Shown here: positions 1-6,119 of the stretch, one piece after another
How positions within the stretch are numbered: the first letter of the stretch is position 1
Layout: every line of letters starts with the position of its first letter
DNA from: Bacillota bacterium
Lineage (GTDB): Bacteria; Bacillota; Clostridia; Lachnospirales; Cellulosilyticaceae
DNA length: 7,191 nt
NCBI GenBank assembly: GCA_023412455.1
Contig: JAEYNQ010000084.1
Location: 1-7,191 of the forward strand
Direction of reading: 5' to 3'
Notes under the pieces: generated by a model
What the model was told of the DNA's origin: nothing
The model's input: the letters and a program-made list of their open reading frames with translations, nothing else
The model's database searches: none
Position numbers and translations under genes: made by a program

Positions 1-795
1 TGTAAGACAAAGTATCCCATCCTTATGGTCCATGGTGTATTTTTTCGGGATTCTCACTACTTAAATTACTGGGGTAGGATTCCGGAGGCCTTAAAGAAGA
101 ATGGCGCCACAGTATTTTATGGCAATCAACAGTCTGCTGCCTCTATAGCGAAATGTGGGGCAGAGTTAAAGACAAGAATCCAAGAGGTGCTTAAGGAAAC
201 GGGTGCCAAAAAGGTTAATATCATTGCCCATTCCAAGGGGGGGCTGGATAGTCGTTATGCTATTGCAATGGAAGGAGCTGCTCCCTATGTGGCTTCTCTT
301 ACCACAATCAATACACCACATGGTGGCTGTAAATTTGCAGACTACTTGCTGACGAAGATAGGAAAGAAGGAGCAAGAGCTCCTTGCGAATACTTATAATG
401 TGGCACTTCGTAAATTAGGTGACTATGCCCCAGATTTCTTAGCTGCTGTTAATGATTTGACGGAGTCCTCCTGTAAGCTATTAAATGAGCAGGTAAAAGA
501 TGTAGAGGGCGTGTACTATCAGAGTATTGGTTCTAAGCTTAATGTAGCCAAAGGGGGAAGGTTTCCACTGAATTTTTCTTATCATTTGGTCAAATATTTT
601 GATGGACCAAACGATGGACTGGTGGGAGAAGAGTCTTTTAAATGGGGAACGGATTATCAGCTTCTTACTGTAAAAGGAAAACGTGGGATCTCCCATGGGG
701 ATATGATTGACTTGAATCGTGAGAATTTTGATGGGTTTGACGTAAGGGAATTTTACGTACAGCTGGTGGCTGAATTGGAGAAGAAGGGATATTAG
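1..795 (+). CDS. Triacylglycerol-lipase-like alpha/beta hydrolase, 5' end missing
   Basis: Probable esterase/lipase cleaving acyl esters. The frame is open from base 1, so the true start lies upstream; the ATG at 25 is internal, because the codons before it (CKTKYPIL) complete the usual lipase opening strand 'KYPI-hydrophobic-VHG', whose HG forms the oxyanion-hole region. Probably only some tens of residues are lost. Counting from the Met at 25, the nucleophile motif is AHSKGG with Ser70 (GxSxG type), the likely acid is Asp197 in FDGPND, and the likely base is His224 in GISHGD; TINTPHGG near residue 95 is also typical. No membrane segment is visible, and any signal peptide would be off the window. 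The DUF4241 gene follows 71 bases later on the same strand with no clear terminator between, so co-transcription is possible. A short piece of this gene (117-160) recurs at 1965-2008. The fold and triad are firm; the natural substrate is unknown. Confidence 0.88.
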   Translation, partial: CKTKYPILMVHGVFFRDSHYLNYWGRIPEALKKNGATVFYGNQQSAASIAKCGAELKTRIQEVLKETGAKKVNIIAHSKGGLDSRYAIAMEGAAPYVASLTTINTPHGGCKFADYLLTKIGKKEQELLANTYNVALRKLGDYAPDFLAAVNDLTESSCKLLNEQVKDVEGVYYQSIGSKLNVAKGGRFPLNFSYHLVKYFDGPNDGLVGEESFKWGTDYQLLTVKGKRGISHGDMIDLNRENFDGFDVREFYVQLVAELEKKGY

Positions 796-866
796 ATGGG
801 GTAGAGTTTGAAGAATAACGGCTCATAAGTGATTTAAACTATTAGATAATAGAGAGGGAATTGGGT

Positions 867-1916
867 ATGAATTTACAACAAATGGAGTCTGCCAAGGAAG
901 CATTAATCGAGTGGCTTTCAAATCCCAGTGAATTGGGAGTAGCACCAGGTAAGATTGAATATATGAAGGAATTTGACCTTTACGCTATGCACTACTATGT
1001 ATTTAGGTTTAAAAAAGATTTCTTTAGCAAATGGATATTGGGTGTATGTGGGGGGTATGAGGGGGATGAACTGGAACATTGTGGCCATGTATTTAGTGAA
1101 ATGCAAAAATATGTAGATGAGACGGCTATTGAAGAAAGTATCAAGATGGTAGAAATAATGCGAGCATATTGGATGCAACAGGCTGAAAATCAGGAGAATT
1201 TGCAAGCTTTATTTGAGAAAAACCTAAAGTATATTAGTCAAACGGAAATAGATCCTAACGTTATAGCACATCAATTTGTAAAAAGTGAGAGTAGGTATTT
1301 CCTTCAAGTGGGCGTTGTGGATTTGCCTACTGGAAATATTATTGTCGCTGATCCCCTTTGTTATTTGGCACAAGGGAGAATGTGTCCTCAGCTGCAAATT
1401 ACTGTGCCTATAGGGACTTATCCGGTAGAAGTGGCTTTATGTAGGTCACAGTCCATAGGAATTCGCATGTGTACTGCAAGGCTCAAGATAACTGGTGAAA
1501 AGGCTGTCCGGTATGAACTGGCAAAACCGACAGAGGAAACTGCGATAGCTAAATATAAGGATGGGGTGCTAAGTGGGTTTCCAGTAGAAGCTGGAATGAT
1601 GGGATTTTGTGATGTACAGGTAGCAAAAGAGTATCTAGAGTTTCTAGAAAAATGGGAGCAAGAGAATCCGGGAAAAAACCATTATGATGATTATTTTGCA
1701 GCTTATTTTGCTGAGAGTGAAAAGAACTTTCCAGCTTATCAAAGAGAGGGAGGCGATTTTATAGAATGGTCTGTACCCAAAAAAGGGAATCGTTTAGTGA
1801 TGATTGCCTCTGGTTTTGGAGATGGGTTTTACCAATGCTTTTGGGGATACGATGCAAAGAATGAAATGTGTGATTTAATAGTACCAATGGTGAATCCAGA
1901 TTTATTTGGCGTATAG
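867..1916 (+). CDS. DUF4241 domain protein with separate N-terminal domain
   Basis: Protein of 349 residues with no known biochemical role. The ATG at 867 is chosen because AGAGAGGGA (851-859) sits 7 bases before it; an in-frame TTG at 861 would lie against that site. Residues about 8-108 form an N-terminal region rich in aromatic and acidic residues (EFDLYAMHYYVF, GVCGGYEGDELEHCGHVFSEM, MVEIMRAYW). I recall this type in clostridial proteins but cannot name the family. Residues about 143-347 carry DUF4241 hallmarks: IIVADPLCYL, VPIGTYPVEVAL, TARLKI, GFPVEAGMMGFCD and the closing GFGDGFYQCFWGYD. There is no signal peptide or membrane helix, so it is probably cytosolic. It follows the lipase gene on the same strand, with a small palindrome (839-852, CTATTA-GA-TAATAG) in the gap. 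Pairing with a hydrolase could hint at a protective role, but that is inference. The DUF4241 call is good; the function is open. Confidence 0.8.
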   Translation: MNLQQMESAKEALIEWLSNPSELGVAPGKIEYMKEFDLYAMHYYVFRFKKDFFSKWILGVCGGYEGDELEHCGHVFSEMQKYVDETAIEESIKMVEIMRAYWMQQAENQENLQALFEKNLKYISQTEIDPNVIAHQFVKSESRYFLQVGVVDLPTGNIIVADPLCYLAQGRMCPQLQITVPIGTYPVEVALCRSQSIGIRMCTARLKITGEKAVRYELAKPTEETAIAKYKDGVLSGFPVEAGMMGFCDVQVAKEYLEFLEKWEQENPGKNHYDDYFAAYFAESEKNFPAYQREGGDFIEWSVPKKGNRLVMIASGFGDGFYQCFWGYDAKNEMCDLIVPMVNPDLFGV

Positions 1917-1964
1917 TAGATAATCTATCCTCTACATGGGTTTATGAGTAGATTACCAATACGA

Positions 1965-2008
1965 TTATGGCAATCAACAGTCGGCTGCTTCGATAACGGA
2001 ATATAGGG
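1965..2008 (+). pseudogene. Lipase gene fragment, relic of a second copy
   Basis: This stretch matches bases 117-160 of the lipase gene at a constant offset of 1848. The first 18 bases are identical, and 37 of 44 match overall without gaps. Read in the lipase frame it gives YGNQQSAASITEYR against YGNQQSAASIAKCG. The first three differences fall in third codon positions and are silent; the last four change the residue. That pattern suggests divergence as coding sequence rather than a recent copying of DNA. Similarity stops on both sides: the upstream bases do not continue the lipase frame and the downstream bases run into the hairpin at 2027. It starts 48 bases after the DUF4241 stop codon. 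It is best explained as the remains of a tandem lipase gene lost by deletion; a short recombination or gene-conversion patch is the alternative. Confidence 0.65.
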
Positions 2009-2026
2009 AGGTTACCCTCTTTTTAG

Positions 2027-2057
2027 CCCATAGCCTTCTAGAGTAGAAGGCTATGGG
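2027..2057. terminator. Perfect 14-bp hairpin at convergent gene ends
   Basis: The arms CCCATAGCCTTCTA (2027-2040) and TAGAAGGCTATGGG (2044-2057) pair perfectly around a three-base GAG loop. The hairpin lies where the rightward DUF4241 gene and the leftward DUF1624 gene meet, and it contains the DUF1624 stop codon (2051-2053). Neither strand has a proper U-run after the stem, so a classic intrinsic terminator is not shown. A bidirectional stop, or a stem protecting mRNA 3' ends, is likely from position alone. Confidence 0.45.
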
Positions 2058-2797
2058 GAAAGCAATAAGTCCAAGCCATAAAAGAGGGCTAGAATAGCTG
2101 GAATATGTAAGAGGTAAATGATGAGAGAATGCTTCCCCATGAAGGTCAGTAGAGGAAGCTTAACCCGTGGGGGATTGCTGGGTGTGGGGCGCTCTTTGAG
2201 AAGGGTCCCCATAAAGGTTCCAGACAGAAAGAGAAAGAGCCAAGGGATTAAGGGAAAATAATCGGAACTACTAAAGGTGGGTGAAGCAAAGCCTAGCAAG
2301 TTAAAACATCCTTTTTCCCACAGAAGCTGGATAAAGGGGTGGCAAGTCATTAGCTCAGCGTAGTTGTACTTATAGATCAAGGGATAGGCCAGAAGGAAGA
2401 GAAATAGAAAAAAAGGAGCGCCTATCTGTGGTTTGATGGGGGCAAAAAGTACTTTTAAAAGCCCATAGAGGATAATGGCGGTTCCTAAAAAATGCAAGAT
2501 GCCAAAGACAATAAGCTCATCAGGTGCCACTATATAGGTAACTAGGCTAAGGATGAGGCCATAGCCTAAGCAAATCCCACCACGCCTCCAATTGCTTTTA
2601 CTAAAGGAGCAAGAAATGCCTGAAATGCTAATAAAGAGAAGCTGGGCTCCCAATTGAAAAAAGCGAACAACAGGGAAGTCTAAAACAGTAGCAGGGAGAT
2701 TAAACCAAATCACTCGCTGATAAATCATATGGTAAATAATCATAAAGATAATAGCAAGGCCTCGTAGCCAGTCTAGCCAATAAATACGTTTATTCAT
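2051..2797 (-). CDS. DUF1624 heparan-alpha-glucosaminide N-acetyltransferase-like membrane protein
   Basis: Integral membrane protein of 248 residues of the DUF1624/HGSNAT-like group, whose known members pass acetyl groups from cytosolic acetyl-CoA to amino sugars across a membrane. Matching features are the N-terminal WLDWLRGLAIIFMIIYH (residues 7-23), FISISGISCSFSKSNWRRG (55-73), IVFGILHFLGTA (96-107, with His102), the signature SSSDYFPLIPW (176-186), and a last helix GKHSLIIYLLHIP (221-233). About seven hydrophobic helices fill most of the chain, and the length suits short bacterial members. AAAGGAG (read from 2810 down to 2804) lies six bases before the ATG, and a good promoter is at 2846-2874. 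It is transcribed away from the MBOAT-SGNH pair, from a shared 201-base gap. Acting on the same envelope glycan is inference. The family is fairly sure; the substrate is unknown. Confidence 0.82.
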   Translation of the reverse strand: MNKRIYWLDWLRGLAIIFMIIYHMIYQRVIWFNLPATVLDFPVVRFFQLGAQLLFISISGISCSFSKSNWRRGGICLGYGLILSLVTYIVAPDELIVFGILHFLGTAIILYGLLKVLFAPIKPQIGAPFFLFLFLLAYPLIYKYNYAELMTCHPFIQLLWEKGCFNLLGFASPTFSSSDYFPLIPWLFLFLSGTFMGTLLKERPTPSNPPRVKLPLLTFMGKHSLIIYLLHIPAILALFYGLDLLLSP

Positions 2798-2845
2798 AAG
2801 AGACTCCTTTGTAAGGCGATTTTAATTTAGTTTAAAATATATTCT

Positions 2846-2874
2846 ATTATAGCATACAGATTAAACAATTCTAA
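2846..2874 (-). promoter_or_regulatory. Extended -10 promoter for the DUF1624 gene
   Basis: On the minus strand TTAGAA (2874-2869) and a perfect TATAAT (2851-2846) are separated by 17 bases, and the -10 is preceded by TGC, an extended -10 element. The -35 is weak (3 of 6 to TTGACA). The predicted start falls near 2839, leaving a leader of about 40 bases before the ATG at 2797. This fits a housekeeping sigma-A promoter; it is inferred from consensus only. Confidence 0.6.
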
Positions 2875-2941
2875 ATAGAGTGGTTAAAAAACTTAAATAA
2901 AAGGATGAATGAGGAGTATAGGCTATTGGGGGAAAATAAGG

Positions 2942-2947
2942 TATAAT
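2942..2947 (+). promoter_or_regulatory. Possible -10 box for the MBOAT-SGNH operon
   Basis: A perfect TATAAT lies 51 bases before the ATG at 2999. No convincing -35 is found 16-19 bases upstream (sequence around 2917-2925 is TATAGGCTA), and there is no TGN extension. The operon may therefore need an activator, or start elsewhere in the 2798-2998 gap. Apart from this box and the divergent promoter, that gap holds only AT-rich sequence and the two ribosome sites. Confidence 0.4.
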
Positions 2948-2998
2948 CAAAAGGTAAAATATACAAAAGTAAGCCTTTAGGGCATTTATGGAGGAATA

Positions 2999-4486
2999 AT
3001 GGTTTTTAATTCATTTCACTTTCTACTTTTTTTTCCCATTGTGACATTGACATATTTTTTAATTCCCCACAAGCTGAGGTGGGTATGGTTACTTATTACT
3101 AGCTATTATTTTTATATGAGCTGGAATCCAATCTATGCTTTATTGATGCTTCTTTCTACAGCAATTACTTATGTAAGCGGACTTTTAATAGAAGGGGCCA
3201 AGCATATAAAAAAGGAAGACCAGTCAAGAAACCTGCAAAAGCTTTGGGTAGGACTAAGCTTTAGTTTGAATTTAGCTATTTTATTTTTCTTTAAATACTT
3301 TAACTTTGTAGTGGATAATATCAATAAAGTCAGCACAAAATTAGGACTAGAACTTTTAGCACCTACTTTTGATGTGCTTTTACCAGTAGGGATTTCCTTT
3401 TATACCTTCCAGGCACTGAGCTATACCATGGATGTGTATAGAGAAGAAATTAAGGCAGAAAAACACTTTGGCAAGTATGCTCTTTTTGTTTCCTTCTTTC
3501 CACAGTTAGTGGCGGGGCCCATTGAAAAATCCAAGAACTTATTAGAACAGTTTAATGAAATACATACCTTTGATTATGAAAGAGCTAAAAGAGGACTTCT
3601 CCTTATGTTATGGGGATTCTTCCAGAAGCTTGTTATTGCTGATCGAGTCGCTCATGTAGTGAATACGGTATATAATAACTATACCCAATATGAAGGGGTT
3701 CCTATTTGGATAGCCACCGTACTTTTTGCTGTACAAATCTATTGTGACTTTTCCTCTTATTCGGATATTGCCATAGGGGCAGCAGAGGTAATGGGCTTTA
3801 GACTGATGGATAACTTTATGAGACCTTATTTTTCTAAATCTATTCCAGAGTTTTGGCGTAGGTGGCATATTTCTTTAGGAAGCTGGTTTAAGGACTACCT
3901 TTATATTCCCTTGGGAGGAAGTCGCAAAGGTACTCTTAGGAAGTATTGTAATCTTATGATTGTTTTTTTGTGCAGTGGCTTGTGGCATGGCGCAGCATGG
4001 ACCTATGTGCTGTGGGGCTTTTTACATGGTTTTTATCAGGTTGTAGGGATGTGCCTAAAACCTATTCGCGATGGGCTAGTGAAAAAGCTAAAGTTACAAA
4101 GAGGAAGCTTTTGGCATAAGCTCTATCAGGTAAGTGTGGTTTTTATCCTTGTAGACTTTGCTTGGATTTTCTTTAGAGCTACTTCCATAGGACAAGCATG
4201 GAGCATAGTGAAGCGGCTATTTGCCTATAACCCTTGGACACTTTTTGATGGGACCCTTTATCAGCTAGGCTTAGATCGTCCAGATTTTATAGTGGGGGTA
4301 TTAGCAATCTTTGCTTTAGTGGTTGTCAGTCTCTTAAGAAGAAAGGTAAAGCTTAGAAATTGGTTATTAACCCAGCCTGTAGTGATTCGTTGGACGGGAT
4401 ATTTTATATTTATCTATATTATTTTAATCTTTGGGATTTATGGGCCAGGCTATGAAGTGCAACCCTTTATCTACTTTCAGTTTTAA
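2999..4486 (+). CDS. MBOAT family O-acyltransferase, AlgI/DltB/PatA type
   Basis: Polytopic membrane protein of 495 residues. Known relatives take acyl groups, usually acetyl (or D-alanyl for DltB), from the cytosol and present them outside for transfer to alginate, peptidoglycan, teichoic acid or another glycan. Visible family marks are the opening MVFNSFHFLLFFP, the YYFYMSWNP segment near residue 36, FFPQLVAGPIEK in the first half, VQIYCDFSSYSDIAIG, and PEFWRRWHISLGSWFKDYLYIPLGGS containing His290. GLWHGAAWTYVLWG follows, whose His330 matches the invariant MBOAT histidine. The length is normal for AlgI-like proteins, and hydrophobic helices run throughout. GGAGG (2990-2994) is four bases from the ATG. 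The SGNH gene follows after 14 bases, with its ribosome site overlapping this stop codon, so the two are surely co-transcribed. This is the usual AlgI-AlgJ/AlgX-like pairing. Which glycan and which acyl group cannot be told. Symbols such as algI or dltB are not justified because the rest of those operons is absent. Confidence 0.93.
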   Translation: MVFNSFHFLLFFPIVTLTYFLIPHKLRWVWLLITSYYFYMSWNPIYALLMLLSTAITYVSGLLIEGAKHIKKEDQSRNLQKLWVGLSFSLNLAILFFFKYFNFVVDNINKVSTKLGLELLAPTFDVLLPVGISFYTFQALSYTMDVYREEIKAEKHFGKYALFVSFFPQLVAGPIEKSKNLLEQFNEIHTFDYERAKRGLLLMLWGFFQKLVIADRVAHVVNTVYNNYTQYEGVPIWIATVLFAVQIYCDFSSYSDIAIGAAEVMGFRLMDNFMRPYFSKSIPEFWRRWHISLGSWFKDYLYIPLGGSRKGTLRKYCNLMIVFLCSGLWHGAAWTYVLWGFLHGFYQVVGMCLKPIRDGLVKKLKLQRGSFWHKLYQVSVVFILVDFAWIFFRATSIGQAWSIVKRLFAYNPWTLFDGTLYQLGLDRPDFIVGVLAIFALVVVSLLRRKVKLRNWLLTQPVVIRWTGYFIFIYIILIFGIYGPGYEVQPFIYFQF

Positions 4487-4492
4487 AGGAGG
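4485..4492 (+). promoter_or_regulatory. Ribosome binding site overlapping the MBOAT stop
   Basis: AAAGGAGG overlaps the last two bases of the MBOAT TAA stop and lies eight bases before the GTG at 4501. This near-perfect site decides the GTG start for the next gene and suggests coupled translation of the acyltransferase and its SGNH partner. Confidence 0.85.
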
Positions 4493-4500
4493 ACCTAAGA

Positions 4501-5961
4501 GTGAAAAAGATTTTAGGAAAATGCACCTTGTTTAGTGTGCTGTTTGTGACATTTACCTTGGCTTTAGGTCAGCTCTTTGGGGGGACAAAGAATGATACTT
4601 TAGATGGCTTTTATTATGAAGAGGACCATACCCTAGATATCCTTTTCTTTGGGAGCAGTCATGCTTATTGTGGAATTAATCCTCATATTTTGTGGCAGGA
4701 GTTAGGGGTAACTAGTTATAATTTAGGTCAACCCGAACAACAATTATGGACCACCTATTATTATATGAAGGAAGCCTTTAAGCATCAAAGGCCACAAGTG
4801 GTTTTCTTAGATGTACTTACAGTTAATTATGATGAGCCTTATAGGCCACTTGATAATAGTAATATTAACTTAGACGATTTGGAATTAAATGTTACCAAGC
4901 TGGAAAACATACAAGCCAGTGTGGAGCCTAGTAATAGACCTTATTTTGTTTTTAAGCTCTTAAAAAATAAAGGGAACTGGAAAAACTTAAAAAAAGAAAA
5001 CTTTACAACTCATTTTACCCATCTCAAGCATTATAATAAGGGTTACCGAGAGGAATTTGGCATTTATAAAAATGAAAAGCCCCAATATCCAGTTACGGAG
5101 GAGGTGGGGATCTTGCCTGAAAAAGTAACCTTTTATTTGGAGAAGATTATCAATCTATGTGAGGAAAACAACATTCAGCTGGTATTCATGAAGACCCCTA
5201 TTTATGTTTCAGAAGAAGCGGGTAGGCGCTATAACAAAGTAAAGGAACTAGCAAGGGAAAGAAACCTACCCTTTTTAGATTTCAATGAGAAATATGACGA
5301 GCTAGGACTAGATTTTAAGGAAGATTACTTAGATGAATTAAAGCACCTTAACTTTAGAGGAGCTGAGAAGCTGAGTCGCTATTTAGCAAACTACTTAAAG
5401 GAAAACTTTAACCTTCCAAATCACAAAGAAGAGGTAGCCTATGCTAGCTGGAAGGTAGACCTTGAACGCTGGCTTAAAAGAGATGAAGAGCTGAGGCTAA
5501 GACAAGAAGAGGATTTAAAGCTTTACCTTGAAAGACTTGCCAAATCCCCTTATAAAGAGGATTACACCCTTATTCTTACCCTTCAAAACAGTGGGGTGGA
5601 ACAAGTGCAAGATAGTGAAAAGGTAAGTCAGCTGCAAGGAATACTTAGAGAAATAGGCTTTACCAGCTTCAATGTAAAAGAAAGCCAAGGGGCATGGGAT
5701 AAAGGAAAGTATCTAGGTATTTTACAGCAAGGAGAACTTGTTTATGAAAAGAGTGGAGAAGGAAATATTGGTTTCAATCAGGAGCTCTCTAGTAAGCAAT
5801 GGTCCATTAACTTAACAGATGAGACCACCCATATACAACTGGGGGAGGAACAAAAGGCCATCAATAAAGGAGAAGTAAACTTGGTAATTTATGATAAAGT
5901 AGTGGAGCGAGTCATTGATAGCAGTAGCTTTAGCTTAGAGGCAAGCCAGGTATTACGTTAA
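4501..5961 (+). CDS. Membrane-anchored SGNH-hydrolase-like protein, MBOAT partner
   Basis: Protein of 486 residues, starting at GTG. Residues 8-26 form one hydrophobic segment after a Lys-rich start, a signal anchor or signal peptide, so the rest should be outside the membrane. Residues about 45-305 look like an SGNH/GDSL fold of the AlgJ/DltD-like kind: DILFFGSSHAYCG with likely nucleophile Ser53, a block-II-like NLGQPEQQ (75-82), VFLDVLTVNYD (101-111), LVFMKTPIY (227-235) and DELKHLNFRGAEKLS (278-292) with His282. Oddly, the residue three before the His, normally Asp, is Glu279, with Asp278 next to it. Residues 306-350 are charged and helical, perhaps a linker or coiled coil. Residues 355-486 form a second, beta-rich domain ending NLVIYDKVVERVIDSSSF; it recalls the ILEI/FAM3-like fold but is unproven. 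Such proteins add or remove acyl groups on extracellular glycans with an MBOAT partner. The role is well supported by context, the substrate is not. Confidence 0.85.
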   Translation: MKKILGKCTLFSVLFVTFTLALGQLFGGTKNDTLDGFYYEEDHTLDILFFGSSHAYCGINPHILWQELGVTSYNLGQPEQQLWTTYYYMKEAFKHQRPQVVFLDVLTVNYDEPYRPLDNSNINLDDLELNVTKLENIQASVEPSNRPYFVFKLLKNKGNWKNLKKENFTTHFTHLKHYNKGYREEFGIYKNEKPQYPVTEEVGILPEKVTFYLEKIINLCEENNIQLVFMKTPIYVSEEAGRRYNKVKELARERNLPFLDFNEKYDELGLDFKEDYLDELKHLNFRGAEKLSRYLANYLKENFNLPNHKEEVAYASWKVDLERWLKRDEELRLRQEEDLKLYLERLAKSPYKEDYTLILTLQNSGVEQVQDSEKVSQLQGILREIGFTSFNVKESQGAWDKGKYLGILQQGELVYEKSGEGNIGFNQELSSKQWSINLTDETTHIQLGEEQKAINKGEVNLVIYDKVVERVIDSSSFSLEASQVLR

Positions 5962-5979
5962 TAGCTTTTAGTGGTTAGA

Positions 5980-5997
5980 ATAATAAAAATAATAAAA
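5980..5997 (+). repeat. Two 9-bp AT tandem repeats, UP-element-like
   Basis: ATAATAAAA occurs twice in a row (5980-5988 and 5989-5997) and is followed by ATATATTTA. The A/T tracts end just before the candidate -35 box at 6003, where an UP element would lie. It may equally be plain AT-rich spacer. Confidence 0.4.
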
Positions 5998-6002
5998 ATA
6001 TA

Positions 6003-6031
6003 TTTACAACTTAAACAAAAAGTGCTAGCAT
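6003..6031 (+). promoter_or_regulatory. Candidate extended -10 promoter for amt
   Basis: TTTACA (6003-6008, 5 of 6 to TTGACA) is separated by 17 bases from TAGCAT (6026-6031, 4 of 6 to TATAAT), which is preceded by TGC, an extended -10. The predicted start near 6038 lies a few bases before the hairpin at 6045-6091. Any transcript from here would begin with that hairpin before reaching the amt ribosome site at 6108. No other good promoter is seen between 5962 and 6119, and no sigma-54 GG-N10-GC element. Confidence 0.5.
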
Positions 6032-6044
6032 AGAAATAGATAAG

Positions 6045-6099
6045 AAAAGAGGACAAAGGCGTTCTAATAAAGAATGCCTTTGTCCTCTTTTTATTTTAT
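6045..6099 (+). terminator. Rho-independent terminator / possible amt attenuator
   Basis: Arms 6045-6065 and 6071-6091 pair over 21 base pairs, with one G-U pair (6061/6075) and an AATAA loop (6066-6070). The core arms are GAGGACAAAGGC and GCCTTTGTCCTC. The second arm runs into TTTTTATTTTATTTT, a U-rich tail for rightward transcripts. It closes the MBOAT-SGNH operon, whose last stop is 84 bases upstream. It also lies 16 bases before the amt Shine-Dalgarno and after the only candidate amt promoter, so it could limit amt expression as an attenuator. Confidence 0.85.
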
Positions 6100-6119
6100 T
6101 TTAATTTGGAGGTGTTTGT

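Noticed and set aside
25..27. ATG as the true start of the lipase gene
   Set aside because: The frame is open to base 1 and the eight codons before it fit the conserved lipase strand leading to VHG; no ribosome site precedes the ATG.
839..852. Palindrome CTATTA-GA-TAATAG before the DUF4241 gene as an operator, and GATAAT in it as a -10 box
   Set aside because: Six-base AT-rich arms arise easily by chance, no -35 is present, and a start point would fall on the ribosome site.
861..866. TTG start two codons before the chosen ATG of the DUF4241 gene
   Set aside because: The purine-rich ribosome site at 851-859 directly abuts the TTG, leaving almost no spacing, while ATG at 867 has a normal gap.
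166..1205. Leftward open frames at 166-375, 481-696 and 918-1205
   Set aside because: They are antisense to clear lipase and DUF4241 coding sequence and give proteins with no recognisable motif.
1965..2057. Insertion-sequence end or attachment site
   Set aside because: There is no transposase or integrase and no target-site duplication; the repeat is explained by lipase coding sequence and the hairpin has no matching partner elsewhere in the window.
3608..3868. Leftward open frame inside the MBOAT gene
   Set aside because: It is antisense to a strongly conserved MBOAT core and has no domain of its own.
6045..6091. ANTAR-type antiterminator target ahead of amt
   Set aside because: Only one hairpin is visible and its loop (AATAA) lacks the A-first, G-fourth hexaloop pattern of paired ANTAR sites.
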